The notes under the pieces were generated by a model. The model made no database searches. It was not told where the DNA came from and was given only the letters and a program-made list of their open reading frames with translations. Positions 18,506-26,600 of a DNA stretch of 35,734 nucleotides are shown in pieces. The stretch comes from Nocardia sp. (GTDB lineage Bacteria > Actinomycetota > Actinomycetes > Mycobacteriales > Mycobacteriaceae). Location of the stretch: NCBI RefSeq assembly GCF_025465275.1, contig NZ_JAODNK010000110.1:1-35734 (forward strand), read 5' to 3'. The number at the start of each line of letters is the position of its first letter. Position 1 is the stretch's first letter. The position numbers were made by a program, and so were the translations under genes.

Positions 18506-19729
18506 ATGGGTTCGCTGTGGCATGGCTTCGCCGATATGGGTGCGGTGGAGAACGGCGGTGCGTTCGTGGTGGCGCGGGGGGACGGCGCCTATATCTGGGA
18601 TGAGGGCGGCACCCGGTATCTGGATGCCACCGCCGGACTGTGGTTCACCAATGTCGGGCACGGCCGCCGCGAGATCGCGGATGCGGTGGCGTCCCAGCTG
18701 AGCAATCTCGCGCACTATTCGAACTTCGGCGATCTGGCCTCCCCCGTGCTGCGCGATCTGGCCGAGCGGCTCGCCGCCATCGCGCCGGTGCCCGGCAGCA
18801 AGATCTTCTTCACCTCCGGCGGATCCGACGGTATCGATACCGCGGCCAAGCTGGCGCGCCGCTACTGGAACGTCATGGGCAAGCCGGGCAAGACCATCAT
18901 CGTCGGCCGCGAGAAGGCCTATCACGGCATGCACGTAGCAGGTACCTCGCTCGCGGGCATCCCGGTGAACCACGAGGGCTACGGGGAGTTCATGCCCGAC
19001 GCCCGCACCATCAGCTGGGACGACCCCAAGGCGCTGCTCGCACTCATCGAGGAGGTCGGCGCCGAGCGCATTGCCGCCTTCTTCGCCGAGCCGATCATCG
19101 GCGCGGGCGGCGTATACCTGCCGCCGGAGGGCTACCTCGCCGAGGTGCGCCGCATCTGCCGCGAGAACGACATCCTGTTCGTGGCCGACGAGGTCGTCAC
19201 CGGCTTCGGCCGCATCGGCGGATCCTGGTTCGCCTCTTCGCGTTTCGATCTGCAGCCGGACATCATGACCACCGCCAAGGGCCTGACCTCAGGCTATGTG
19301 CCGATGGGCGCAGTGTTCATCGCACCGCGGATCGCCGAGCCGTTCTTCGCGGGCGGCACCTGGTTCCGCCACGGCTACACCTACGGTGGCCATGCCGCCG
19401 CCGCGGCCGCCGCCATGGCCACCCTCGACATCATGGAGCGCGAAAACCTCCTCGAGGCCAGCAAGAACCTGGAATCGCTGCTGCACAAGCACCTTTCGCC
19501 GCTGGCCGAGCACCCGCGCGTGGCCGAGGTGCGCAGTGGTCTGGGCGCGGTCGCCGCCGTTCAGCTCGCCGATCCCGCCGAGGCCATGCCATTCGTGAAA
19601 ACTCTGCGCGCCCATGGCATCTCGGGCCGCGCCGCCGGTCAGGGCGCCCTGCAGATCTCGCCGTCGTTCGTCATCACCGAGGAGCAGGTTGCCGAATTGG
19701 CGGCCGGCTTCGCCCGCGCGCTGGGCTGA
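18506..19729 (+). CDS. Class III PLP-dependent aminotransferase
   Basis: A 407-aa fold-type I aminotransferase of the omega-amino acid/beta-alanine:pyruvate group. It has the start motif ATAGLWFTNVGHG (41-53), the phosphate-binding SGGSDGIDTA (104-113), AYHG (138-141), ADEVVTGFGR with Asp228, and the PLP lysine Lys258 in TTAKGLTSGYVPMG. The family usually runs 430-460 aa, so this is somewhat short at the N-terminus. The ATG at 18506 has GGAGG 6-8 bases upstream, which supports the start. The SGGSDG in place of the common SGSEA suggests a subgroup of unknown substrate. Single gene, closed by a strong hairpin at 19753. Confidence 0.93.
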   Translation: MGSLWHGFADMGAVENGGAFVVARGDGAYIWDEGGTRYLDATAGLWFTNVGHGRREIADAVASQLSNLAHYSNFGDLASPVLRDLAERLAAIAPVPGSKIFFTSGGSDGIDTAAKLARRYWNVMGKPGKTIIVGREKAYHGMHVAGTSLAGIPVNHEGYGEFMPDARTISWDDPKALLALIEEVGAERIAAFFAEPIIGAGGVYLPPEGYLAEVRRICRENDILFVADEVVTGFGRIGGSWFASSRFDLQPDIMTTAKGLTSGYVPMGAVFIAPRIAEPFFAGGTWFRHGYTYGGHAAAAAAAMATLDIMERENLLEASKNLESLLHKHLSPLAEHPRVAEVRSGLGAVAAVQLADPAEAMPFVKTLRAHGISGRAAGQGALQISPSFVITEEQVAELAAGFARALG

Positions 19730-19752
19730 TTCAGGCGCGTGACCAGTGTGTT

Positions 19753-19784
19753 CCTGCCCGCCGGAGATCGCTCCGGCGGGCAGG
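19753..19784 (+). terminator. Perfect 14-bp hairpin terminator
   Basis: CCTGCCCGCCGGAG and its exact reverse complement flank an ATCG tetraloop, 23 bases after the aminotransferase stop. The stem is very GC-rich. There is no T-run, which is normal for this group. Confidence 0.75.
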
Positions 19785-19882
19785 TTGCGCAGCGGGTGAG
19801 ACCATAGATTTCGGGGCGCGAGGCGATGGTTGCCCTTGCGTATCTTGGTGGTTGAGGATTCTCCCGCGCCTGGATACTGCTG

Positions 19883-20869
19883 ATGACCGCTCGACCCGAT
19901 CTTCCCGAAACCCCGCGCCCCGCAGCCGGTCCCAGGTTGTCGTGGCTGCATCGCATCCTGCTTAGGATCATCGTCCTGATCGTCTCGCTGCCGGACGTCG
20001 TGCTTATCGGGGTTCTCATTGTGCGGGTCTGCGCACCACACGGGTATCTGCTCGTGGGTCTCGTCCTCAGCGTGTGGCTGCTGCCCGGGGCATTGTTCGC
20101 CGCCTCGATGGCAGCTTTCAATCTGGCGTTCAAAGCCAGTCCGAGGCACCCGGACGCCTACGCGATCGAGAAGCAGGATATCCGATTGGCCACGGCATGG
20201 CGGCGGGTCGCGGCGGCGGCCGGAGTGCGGGATTACGGCTACTTCGTGCGGGCGCCGTTCTCCGACGCCGCCCCTGAAGCCCGCCCTTCGGGTAGGTCGG
20301 GGGGGATCTCGATCATCGTCTCTCGCAAGGCCATCGAAGAGTTGCCGGCTCGCGGCCTGGAAGCGCTTCTCGCTCATGAGCTCGCACATTGTCTGGGTGC
20401 GCGCCCGCCCCCGTGGGGGCAGTTACTCGAGTGGTATGCCGTGCCTGCGGGCTTGGTGGACGAACTCCCGATACAGCTGGCCCGATGGCTCGCAGGTCGC
20501 GGCTTTCGAGATGAGCCGTGGTCGCATCCCGCGACGGCGGTTCGGATGTTTGCCACAGTGGTTGCGGAAGTGGGGGTGTTCCGTGTGCTGGCGTTCCTGA
20601 TCGGGCCTGTTCCCGCAGCGGTTGTCCTTGTGGTGCTGAACATTCGAACGGTGTTCATTCCGATCGTGCAGCGGCACTGCGAGTTTGTCGCCGATCGCAT
20701 AGCGGTCGATCTCGGATACGGGGCCGAGCTGCGGGAGTACCTGCGGTGCTACATCCCCGAGGTGCGGTTCCGGTGGGATCTACTCGCCCGGATCGTCGCC
20801 ACGCACCCCACGACAGGTCCGCGAGTGCGCGCCATCGATGAGCGGATGCGCGCTCAGGCGACGAGCTGA
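19883..20869 (+). CDS. M48-family membrane metalloprotease
   Basis: A 328-aa zinc metalloprotease of the HtpX/Ste24 class. Two N-terminal hydrophobic segments (about 25-48 and 55-83) are followed by the zinc site HELAH (165-169) and the third ligand in EFVAD (Glu267, Asp271), separated by a further hydrophobic region (about 235-260). It would cleave membrane or misfolded proteins at the cytoplasmic face. No ribosome binding site precedes the ATG at 19883; a GATACT hexamer ends 4 bases upstream with GGTTGA 17 bases before it. This arrangement fits a leaderless transcript. No partner gene is evident. Confidence 0.9.
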   Translation: MTARPDLPETPRPAAGPRLSWLHRILLRIIVLIVSLPDVVLIGVLIVRVCAPHGYLLVGLVLSVWLLPGALFAASMAAFNLAFKASPRHPDAYAIEKQDIRLATAWRRVAAAAGVRDYGYFVRAPFSDAAPEARPSGRSGGISIIVSRKAIEELPARGLEALLAHELAHCLGARPPPWGQLLEWYAVPAGLVDELPIQLARWLAGRGFRDEPWSHPATAVRMFATVVAEVGVFRVLAFLIGPVPAAVVLVVLNIRTVFIPIVQRHCEFVADRIAVDLGYGAELREYLRCYIPEVRFRWDLLARIVATHPTTGPRVRAIDERMRAQATS

Positions 20870-20921
20870 ACCCTGCGGTCCGGCCACTCGGGAGGGCCGT
20901 TTACCGCAAGCGGCCGCAGGC

Positions 20922-22166
20922 CTACTCCGCGGCCAGGCGATCGGCACGGGAAAGGAGGTAGCGCTGTTGCGGCACAGTCCCTGTCAGTTCCGCAGCACGC
21001 CGGTAATCGGCTATCGCGTCCGCGACACCTCCGTTCAGCTCCCGAAGATGAGCGCGCACGGCGTAAAACCGATGGTTGGCGCAGAGTCGGCCGTCGCGCT
21101 CCAAGTCCGCGAGCATGGCCAGACCGGCCTCGGCGCCGTCCGACATCCCCACCGCGACTGCGTGATTCAATGCGACAACGGGATTGTCGGTGAGCGCGGC
21201 CAGCGCCGCGTACAATGCGGCGATCTGCGGCCAGTCGGTGTCCGCGGCGGCGGTTGCTTCGTCGTGTACGGCCGCGATAGCGGCCTGTAGTTGATACGGT
21301 CCCGGCGGGCCACCGCGTGGCAGCGCCATGGTGATCAGGTTGATGCCCTCGGTGATGAGGTCGCGGTCCCAACGCGATCGATCCTGTTCGGCCATCGGAA
21401 TCAGCTCACCCTGTGCGCCGGCTCGAGCGGGTCGGCGGGCATCGGTCAGGAGCATGAGCGCCAGCAGACCGGCGACTTCGTCATCCTCCTCGAGTAGCCG
21501 ATACATGATGCGCGCCAATCGAATTGCCTCGACAGACAGGTCTGCCCGGTACAGCTCCGGTCCCACCGTGGCGGCATACCCCTCGGTGAAGATCAGGTAC
21601 AGCACGTGCCGCACGGCGGCGATCCGTGCGTCCCGCTCCTGAGGCAGCGGCATCCGGAACGGTGTCCCTGCCGACTTGATTGCGCGCTTGGCCCGGCTGA
21701 TGCGGCGGGTCATGGTGTCCGCCGGCACCAGGAAAGCGCGCGCGATCTCGGTGGTCGTCAAACCACCGACCGCCCGCAGCGTCAGTGCGATCTGTGCGGC
21801 GGGCGTCAAGGCCGGATGGCAGCAGAGGAACAGCAGAATCAGCGTGTCATCGGCATCGCCTACGCGATCCTCAACCACGGGGGCAGCCCATTGTTCGGTC
21901 GGAAGAGCCTGTACCACAGCATCTTCGCGCTGCCGCCGTGCTTGTTCGGCGCGCAGCAGATCGGTCAGCCGCCGCGATGCGACGGTAATCAGCCAGGCCT
22001 TCGGATCCTGCGGCACATCCGCGTCCGGCCATTGTGTGGCAGCCGCCAGCAATGCCTCCTGTACCGCGTCCTCCGCGGTATCGAAATGCCCGTACCGCCG
22101 CACCAGCGCACCGAGGACCTGCGGCGCGAGTTCACGCAGCAGGCCCTCGGTGTGTGCGTCGACCAT
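20922..22166 (-). CDS. ECF42-type RNA polymerase sigma factor with C-terminal extension
   Basis: A 414-aa extracytoplasmic-function sigma factor. Region 2 lies at about residues 10-75 (FDTAEDAVQEALLAAATQW, WLITVASRRLTDLLR) and region 4 at about 118-165 (TTTEIARAFLVPADTMTRRI). A long C-terminal TPR-like extension from about residue 180 to the end (IFTEGYAAT..., DWPQIAALYAAL...) is the hallmark of ECF42. In that group the extension replaces an anti-sigma factor, and the gene sits beside a DGPF/YCII gene, as here. The ATG at 22164-22166 overlaps the stop of the YCII gene (TGATG), so translation is coupled; the frame is open further upstream but inside the YCII gene. Confidence 0.95.
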   Translation of the reverse strand: MVDAHTEGLLRELAPQVLGALVRRYGHFDTAEDAVQEALLAAATQWPDADVPQDPKAWLITVASRRLTDLLRAEQARRQREDAVVQALPTEQWAAPVVEDRVGDADDTLILLFLCCHPALTPAAQIALTLRAVGGLTTTEIARAFLVPADTMTRRISRAKRAIKSAGTPFRMPLPQERDARIAAVRHVLYLIFTEGYAATVGPELYRADLSVEAIRLARIMYRLLEEDDEVAGLLALMLLTDARRPARAGAQGELIPMAEQDRSRWDRDLITEGINLITMALPRGGPPGPYQLQAAIAAVHDEATAAADTDWPQIAALYAALAALTDNPVVALNHAVAVGMSDGAEAGLAMLADLERDGRLCANHRFYAVRAHLRELNGGVADAIADYRRAAELTGTVPQQRYLLSRADRLAAE

Positions 22167-22591
22167 CACATCTCCGGACCCTCCGGACCCTCCGCGACCG
22201 GCCGCACATCCGCGTACGCGCGCGCGGCCACAGCCGTCGGGCCGGGGCATTCGGCTAGTCCCGCTGCGATCTCGGTGGCTCGGTCGAAGCTGTCGCACTC
22301 GACGATCCAGTACCCGGCCAGCACTTCCTGCGTCTCCGCGTACGGCCCGTCGGTGACCAGCACGGGCGTGCCCGCCCGAGTGCTGCCGCTGACCCTGCGG
22401 GTATGAACGGGCGCGACGAGGCCGCGGGTGTCCACCAGCTCACCCGATGCCTCGAGTTTCGCGGTGAACGTCTGCATGAACTCGACCATGGCCGTGAAAT
22501 CAGCGGGTGTCCAGGCGTAATCGCCCGTCGCATTGCCGGTCAAACCGTCGTAGTCCCTTTGTGAACCGTAGGACAGAATCATGTATTTCAT
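22166..22591 (-). CDS. YCII/DGPF-domain protein linked to the ECF42 sigma factor
   Basis: A 141-aa YCII-fold protein with the MKYMILSYGS start, a PVHTRRVSG segment and the signature TDGPYAETQEVLAGYWIVE (about residues 81-99). DGPF proteins are the standard neighbours, and known or suspected targets, of ECF42 sigma factors; their chemistry is not established. The start is the ATG at 22591, with GGAGGTGAG upstream. The stop codon overlaps the sigma-factor start by one base, so both products are made together. Confidence 0.93.
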   Translation of the reverse strand: MKYMILSYGSQRDYDGLTGNATGDYAWTPADFTAMVEFMQTFTAKLEASGELVDTRGLVAPVHTRRVSGSTRAGTPVLVTDGPYAETQEVLAGYWIVECDSFDRATEIAAGLAECPGPTAVAARAYADVRPVAEGPEGPEM

Positions 22592-22715
22592 CGGTCTCAC
22601 CTCCGTTGTCGGCGCCCCGGTGGCGTCTTCACCTGAGACGTCGAAGCCACTGCACCGGATTCGGACATCTACTCCGAAGAATATTTTCCCGCACGGCGAA
22701 TGGGGGCCGAAGCGG

Positions 22716-23408
22716 TCAGATGACGACCGGGTGATCCTCGACGACCCGTCCGCCCAGCCGCACCCAGCCGTCGGAGTCCCACTCGGTGAACAGCTGCGAT
22801 CCCGCGCCCTGGGTGATGTACAGCCCGCGCTGCAGTTTCGCCGTCAGGGCGATTGCCGCCGCGCCGGTTGCCTCGTCTTCGGCAATTCCCATGGCGGGGG
22901 CGAACATTCGGGTGCGTACCTGACCGCGGGCTTCGTCGTGCCAAGCCCACACGTAGTGCGAGCCTTCGGGGAAGTCGGCCGGGTCCAGCGTCGCCAGCAG
23001 TTCGGCGCTCTCGAATTCATGAAAGGTGAAGGCGGGGGCCCATTCCGAGCGGGCGCGCACCCACGCCATGCCGTCCGTGACCGAAACGTCCACGGGTCCG
23101 GCGGGCACATCGATGACCGAGACCGGGCTGCCCTTCAGGTACAGCCACCACCCGGTGCCGACGGTCGGGTGACCAGCGAACGGCAATTCGATCGAGGGTG
23201 TGTAAATCCGCATGCGAACCCGGCCGTTCTCCGGCTCCTCGAAGACAACCGTCTCGCTGTATCCCGCGCGAGCGGCCAGGGCCTGATGGTCGGCGCCGGC
23301 CACATCGGCGGCGCGCGCGATACCGAGCGGATTGCCGAAGCGGCCCGTCGCATCGGTGAACACGCGAACCACTTCGATCTGTGCGCCATCGCTTTCCGGA
23401 GTGCTCAT
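22716..23408 (-). CDS. PhzF-like isomerase family protein
   Basis: A 230-aa protein of the PhzF/diaminopimelate-epimerase fold. The first half has VVRVFTDATGRFGNPLGIA (13-31), the general-acid/base Glu in SETVVF (Glu52) and FAGHPTVGTGW (76-86). The second half has EDEATGAAAIAL near residues 176-187. Members are usually 260-300 aa; this one is short, so one module may be trimmed. No phenazine genes are nearby, so it is a PhzF-like protein of unknown substrate. It starts 21 bases after the stop of the nuclease gene on the same strand and may share its transcript. Confidence 0.88.
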   Translation of the reverse strand: MSTPESDGAQIEVVRVFTDATGRFGNPLGIARAADVAGADHQALAARAGYSETVVFEEPENGRVRMRIYTPSIELPFAGHPTVGTGWWLYLKGSPVSVIDVPAGPVDVSVTDGMAWVRARSEWAPAFTFHEFESAELLATLDPADFPEGSHYVWAWHDEARGQVRTRMFAPAMGIAEDEATGAAAIALTAKLQRGLYITQGAGSQLFTEWDSDGWVRLGGRVVEDHPVVI

Positions 23409-23429
23409 GGTCGCCGAGCTTACCGCTGG

Positions 23430-24176
23430 TTACCGAGCGGGGGGAGGTGAGCAAGCTCCCAGCATGTCGGTCAGGGCGCTCTTCTCGGTGGCCTGCACGG
23501 TGAGTCCCCAGCGGGATTTCACCGCCACCCAGCGGCGTGCGTACTCACACCAGAACCCGGCGCGCGGGCGCCACTGGTCCGGGGATTTCGAGCCTTTGTC
23601 CTGATTGGCCTGCTTCTGCACGGCCAGTAGATTGCCCGCGTCATTGGCGAATTGCTGACGGCGGTCCGCATCCCAGTCCGAAGCCCCCGACCGCCAGGCA
23701 TCGCCCAGTGCGACCACATGATCGATTTCGATCTCGGAGGCCTTGAATCGGTCGTAGGGCAGCCGCTCGCCCGCGTAGGGGTCATTCAGTACGCCGGACA
23801 GCACGGTGCACGAATTGCTTTCTGCCAGTTTGACTTCCGTCAGATCTCGCTTCATCACATCCTCGCGCGCAGTGCATCCGCCGGAAAGTACCGGCTCCCC
23901 GCCGCGGCCGGACCAGCCGGGCCCGAAGGCATTGCGCTCGTAGGATTCCCAGTTCCGATTCCAGGCGATGGTGAGCCGGTCCAGATCTGCCTGCGCGTGC
24001 TGCAGGTCGGGGAGCGGCGTGCTGGTCGGGCCGGCCGCCGCCGTGTCCTTCGGCGCCGGTTCCTGCCGATTGCTCCAGAGCGTGAGCCCGGCCGCTGCCA
24101 CCGCGATGAGGACGACGGAGGTGGCGAGGAATCTGCGCCGGCGGCGCCGGGCAGTGGTCCGGGAACGCTTGGGCAT
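23430..24176 (-). CDS. Membrane-anchored or secreted HNH nuclease (DUF1524/GmrSD-C-like)
   Basis: A 248-aa protein. An arginine/lysine-rich start and one hydrophobic segment (about residues 16-34) indicate export with an uncleaved anchor or signal. The outer part has the HNH core: EIDHVVALGDAW with His153, NDAGNLLAVQ with Asn182, and NQDKGSKSPDQW, followed by WCEYA. This is the exported single-domain form of the DUF1524 family common in actinobacteria, not the two-part GmrSD restriction enzyme. Cys101, Cys123, Cys210 and Cys242 could form disulfides outside the cell. Likely an extracellular or surface DNase. The ATG at 24176 has no ribosome binding site upstream, so leaderless translation is possible. 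Confidence 0.9.
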   Translation of the reverse strand: MPKRSRTTARRRRRRFLATSVVLIAVAAAGLTLWSNRQEPAPKDTAAAGPTSTPLPDLQHAQADLDRLTIAWNRNWESYERNAFGPGWSGRGGEPVLSGGCTAREDVMKRDLTEVKLAESNSCTVLSGVLNDPYAGERLPYDRFKASEIEIDHVVALGDAWRSGASDWDADRRQQFANDAGNLLAVQKQANQDKGSKSPDQWRPRAGFWCEYARRWVAVKSRWGLTVQATEKSALTDMLGACSPPPAR

Positions 24177-24263
24177 GCGGGGGAGTCTAGGGGCGGAAAC
24201 CGGATGAATCGGGCAACGTTGCCGACCGGTGACCTGATACAGGCTAACTGATAGCAAATAGAA

Positions 24264-24300
24264 ACAGGGTCGGTGCACCGAATCGGTGCACCGACCCTGT
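24264..24300 (-). terminator. Perfect 17-bp hairpin terminator of ahpC-ahpD
   Basis: Arms 24264-24280 and 24284-24300 are exact reverse complements around a 3-base loop. It lies 30 bases after the ahpD stop, and in the minus-strand direction it is followed by TTTCTATTTG. This is the best intrinsic terminator in the window; it also separates ahpD from the nuclease gene. Confidence 0.88.
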
Positions 24301-24330
24301 CAGCAGTGCTTCAGATCGAAAAGCAGGAGC

Positions 24331-24870
24331 TCAGACCGCGGCGCCGGCCAATGCCTCGGTCGAGGCCACGGCCTGGCCGACGCCGGCCACGATCGCGGCG
24401 GCGCGCAGCGATTCGAAGATCGCCTCACGGGAAACGCCCGCCTCGCGCAGCGTGTTCTCGTGCGCCTCCAGGCAGTGCTGGCAGCCGTTGATCGAGGAGA
24501 CCGCGAACGACCACAGCTCGAAATCGGCCTTGTCCACGCCCGGGGTGCCGATGATCTGCATGCGCAGGCCGGCCCGCAGGTCGTCGTACTTGCCGTCCAG
24601 GAACGCCTTACCGCGGTAGAACACATTGTTCATGCCCATGATCGAGGCGGCGCCCAGCGCGGCGTTGTACGCCTCGGCCGACAGTACGTCGGCGGCCTCC
24701 TCGGCGATCTCGCGCAGCGTGGTGGCCGACCGGGTGGCGGCGGCCGATGCCAGCAGTGTGCCCCACAACTGCTGCTCGTTCAGCACGGTGGTGCGAGCGA
24801 TCGAGGACAGGTTGAGCTTGAGGTCCTTGGCGTACTCGGGTAGCGAGTTCTTCAGGTTCTCAATGGTCAC
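24331..24870 (-). CDS. ahpD: AhpD alkyl hydroperoxidase
   Basis: A 179-aa AhpD, which reduces AhpC (fed by lipoamide and dihydrolipoamide succinyltransferase in mycobacteria) and has weak peroxidase activity itself. The active site is CQHC with Cys130 and Cys133, plus His137 and Glu118, the same numbering as in M. tuberculosis AhpD. It lies 56 bases downstream of ahpC on the same strand and ends at a strong terminator. Identification is certain. Confidence 0.97.
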   Translation of the reverse strand: MTIENLKNSLPEYAKDLKLNLSSIARTTVLNEQQLWGTLLASAAATRSATTLREIAEEAADVLSAEAYNAALGAASIMGMNNVFYRGKAFLDGKYDDLRAGLRMQIIGTPGVDKADFELWSFAVSSINGCQHCLEAHENTLREAGVSREAIFESLRAAAIVAGVGQAVASTEALAGAAV

Positions 24871-24926
24871 AGTGCGCGGTCCTTAAATTAGATACGGCCT
24901 TTGTATCAGAGCCGAATTGGAAGAAT

Positions 24927-25514
24927 TTAGACCGAGGCGGTCATGAGCTCGCCGGCCTTGATGGTCGGGTCGCCCTTCTTCCAGTTGCAGGCGCAGAGCT
25001 CGTCGGACTGCAGGGCGTCGAGCACCCGCAGCACCTCGTCGACATTGCGACCCACGGAACCGGCGGTCACCGAGACGAACTGGATCTCATTGTTCGGATC
25101 GACGATGAAGGTGGCGCGGTCGGCGACGCCGTCGGCATTGAGAACACCGGTGGCGGCGGCCAATTCGCGCTTGAGGTCGCTCAGCATGGGGAACGGGAGG
25201 GTCCTGAGCTCCTCGTGCTGGGCACGCCACTGGAAGTGCACGAACTCGTTGTCGACGGACGCGCCGAGCACCTGTGCGTCACGATCGGCGAACTCCTCGT
25301 TCAGCTTGCCGAAGGCGGCGATCTCGGTCGGGCAGACGAAGGTGAAGTCCTTCGGCCAGAAGAAGACGATGCGCCACTTGCCGGCGTGGTCGTCGCTCGA
25401 GATCTGGGTGAAGTAGTCGTCGGGCTGCTGAGCGTTCACCTTCGAGAGATCACCGCCGATGACTGCCGTCAGGTTGTAGGCGGGGAACTGGTCGCCGATG
25501 GTCAGCAGTGCCAT
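24927..25514 (-). CDS. ahpC: AhpC peroxiredoxin
   Basis: A 195-aa 2-Cys peroxiredoxin that reduces organic peroxides, H2O2 and peroxynitrite. The peroxidatic Cys61 is in FVCPTE and the resolving cysteines are Cys174 and Cys176 in ELCACNW. This is the three-cysteine pattern and numbering of mycobacterial AhpC. The start ATG at 25514 has AGAGGAG upstream. It is divergent from oxyR with the operator region between them, and ahpD follows in the same operon. Confidence 0.98.
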   Translation of the reverse strand: MALLTIGDQFPAYNLTAVIGGDLSKVNAQQPDDYFTQISSDDHAGKWRIVFFWPKDFTFVCPTEIAAFGKLNEEFADRDAQVLGASVDNEFVHFQWRAQHEELRTLPFPMLSDLKRELAAATGVLNADGVADRATFIVDPNNEIQFVSVTAGSVGRNVDEVLRVLDALQSDELCACNWKKGDPTIKAGELMTASV

Positions 25515-25585
25515 GCTTGCTCCTCTGTGTAGTCGAATCGATCGTGTCGTGACTGCTGTTAACGATCTTGCCCGAACCTCGCTTA

Positions 25586-25642
25586 AAGGCAAAGGTGATG
25601 GGTCGCACTAGACTGATAGGCGTGACTGATCAAACTTATCAG
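25586..25642. promoter_or_regulatory. OxyR-controlled ahpC/oxyR intergenic operator region
   Basis: Read on the minus strand, 25587-25599 is ATCACCTTTGCCT, the block I recall as conserved in the mycobacterial oxyR-ahpC promoter at the OxyR site. A second dyad, CTGATA at 25613-25618 and TATCAG at 25637-25642, straddles the oxyR start and could serve autorepression. TAGACT at 25609-25614 may be the -10 of oxyR. The sequences are seen directly; the roles are inferred. Confidence 0.6.
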
Positions 25643-26530
25643 CCGACCCTGTCGCAGCTGCGTGCGTTCGTGGCGATCGCGGAATATCGCCACTTCGGCA
25701 CCGCGGCGGCCCGGCTGAGCGTGAGCCAACCCACGTTATCGCAGGCCCTAGCATCACTGGAAAACGGACTGGGTCTGCAATTGATCGAGCGCAGCACGCG
25801 CCGGGTGCTCGTCACACCCGCGGGCAAAAGGCTACTGGCGCAAGCCATGGCAACCCTGGAAGCTGCTGACCGTTTCGTCGCTTCCGCGGCCGGATCCGGG
25901 CTCGGCGGAACCATGCGACTGGGCATTATTCCGACCGTCGCCCCCTATGTACTGCCGAGGCTGCTGCCGGAACTGCACAAGCAGCTGCCCACGCTGGTGC
26001 CGCATGTGATCGAGGATCAGACGGCACGGCTGGTGGATGGGCTGCGCTCCGGCGTCCTGGATGTCGCGTTGCTGGCACTGCCGGCCGATGCCACCGGACT
26101 GGTTGAGCTTCCGCTCTATACGGAGGAATTCGTCCTGGTGATCCCGCGTGGGCATCAGTTCGCCGGGCGCACCGATCTGAAGCCCTCCGATCTGGACGCG
26201 CTGCCGCTGCTGCTGCTCGACGAAGGGCACTGCCTGCGTGATCAGACGCTGGATCTGTGCCGGACGCACGATGCGCATCCGGGTGCGGTAGGCGATACCC
26301 GTGCGGCCTCGCTGGCCACCGTGGTGCAGTGTGTGGCAGGCGATCTGGGTGTCACCTTGATTCCGGAGATGGCTGTCGAGTCCGAAACCTCGCGCGGCAC
26401 TCTGGATATCGCGCGTTTCGCCGCGCCCGCGCCGGGCCGCAGGCTCGGCCTGGCCTACCGCACCTCGACCGCGCGCGGCGAGGATTACGAGCGTCTGGCG
26501 GAGATCATCCGAAGTATTCGGCCACACTGA
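25622..26530 (+). CDS. oxyR: OxyR, LysR-type peroxide sensor
   Basis: A 302-aa LysR regulator. The N-terminal winged helix (about residues 5-65, with AAARLSVSQPTLSQALASLE) is followed by the effector domain with redox cysteines Cys204 and Cys213 in GHCLRDQTLDLCR. These have the spacing of E. coli Cys199/Cys208. Peroxide would oxidise them to a disulfide and turn on ahpC-ahpD. I place the start at the GTG at 25622 (VTDQTYQPTL), which matches the mycobacterial start. There is no ribosome binding site, and TAGACT 7 bases upstream suggests a leaderless mRNA. Unlike in M. tuberculosis, where oxyR is a pseudogene, this copy is intact. Confidence 0.96.
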   Translation: MTDQTYQPTLSQLRAFVAIAEYRHFGTAAARLSVSQPTLSQALASLENGLGLQLIERSTRRVLVTPAGKRLLAQAMATLEAADRFVASAAGSGLGGTMRLGIIPTVAPYVLPRLLPELHKQLPTLVPHVIEDQTARLVDGLRSGVLDVALLALPADATGLVELPLYTEEFVLVIPRGHQFAGRTDLKPSDLDALPLLLLDEGHCLRDQTLDLCRTHDAHPGAVGDTRAASLATVVQCVAGDLGVTLIPEMAVESETSRGTLDIARFAAPAPGRRLGLAYRTSTARGEDYERLAEIIRSIRPH

Positions 26531-26600
26531 CGGCACCCCGGATTGAGGCCTATCGCACCTCCAATTGACCGGTTCGTGTGCGTCTGGGACGCTCGGGGCC

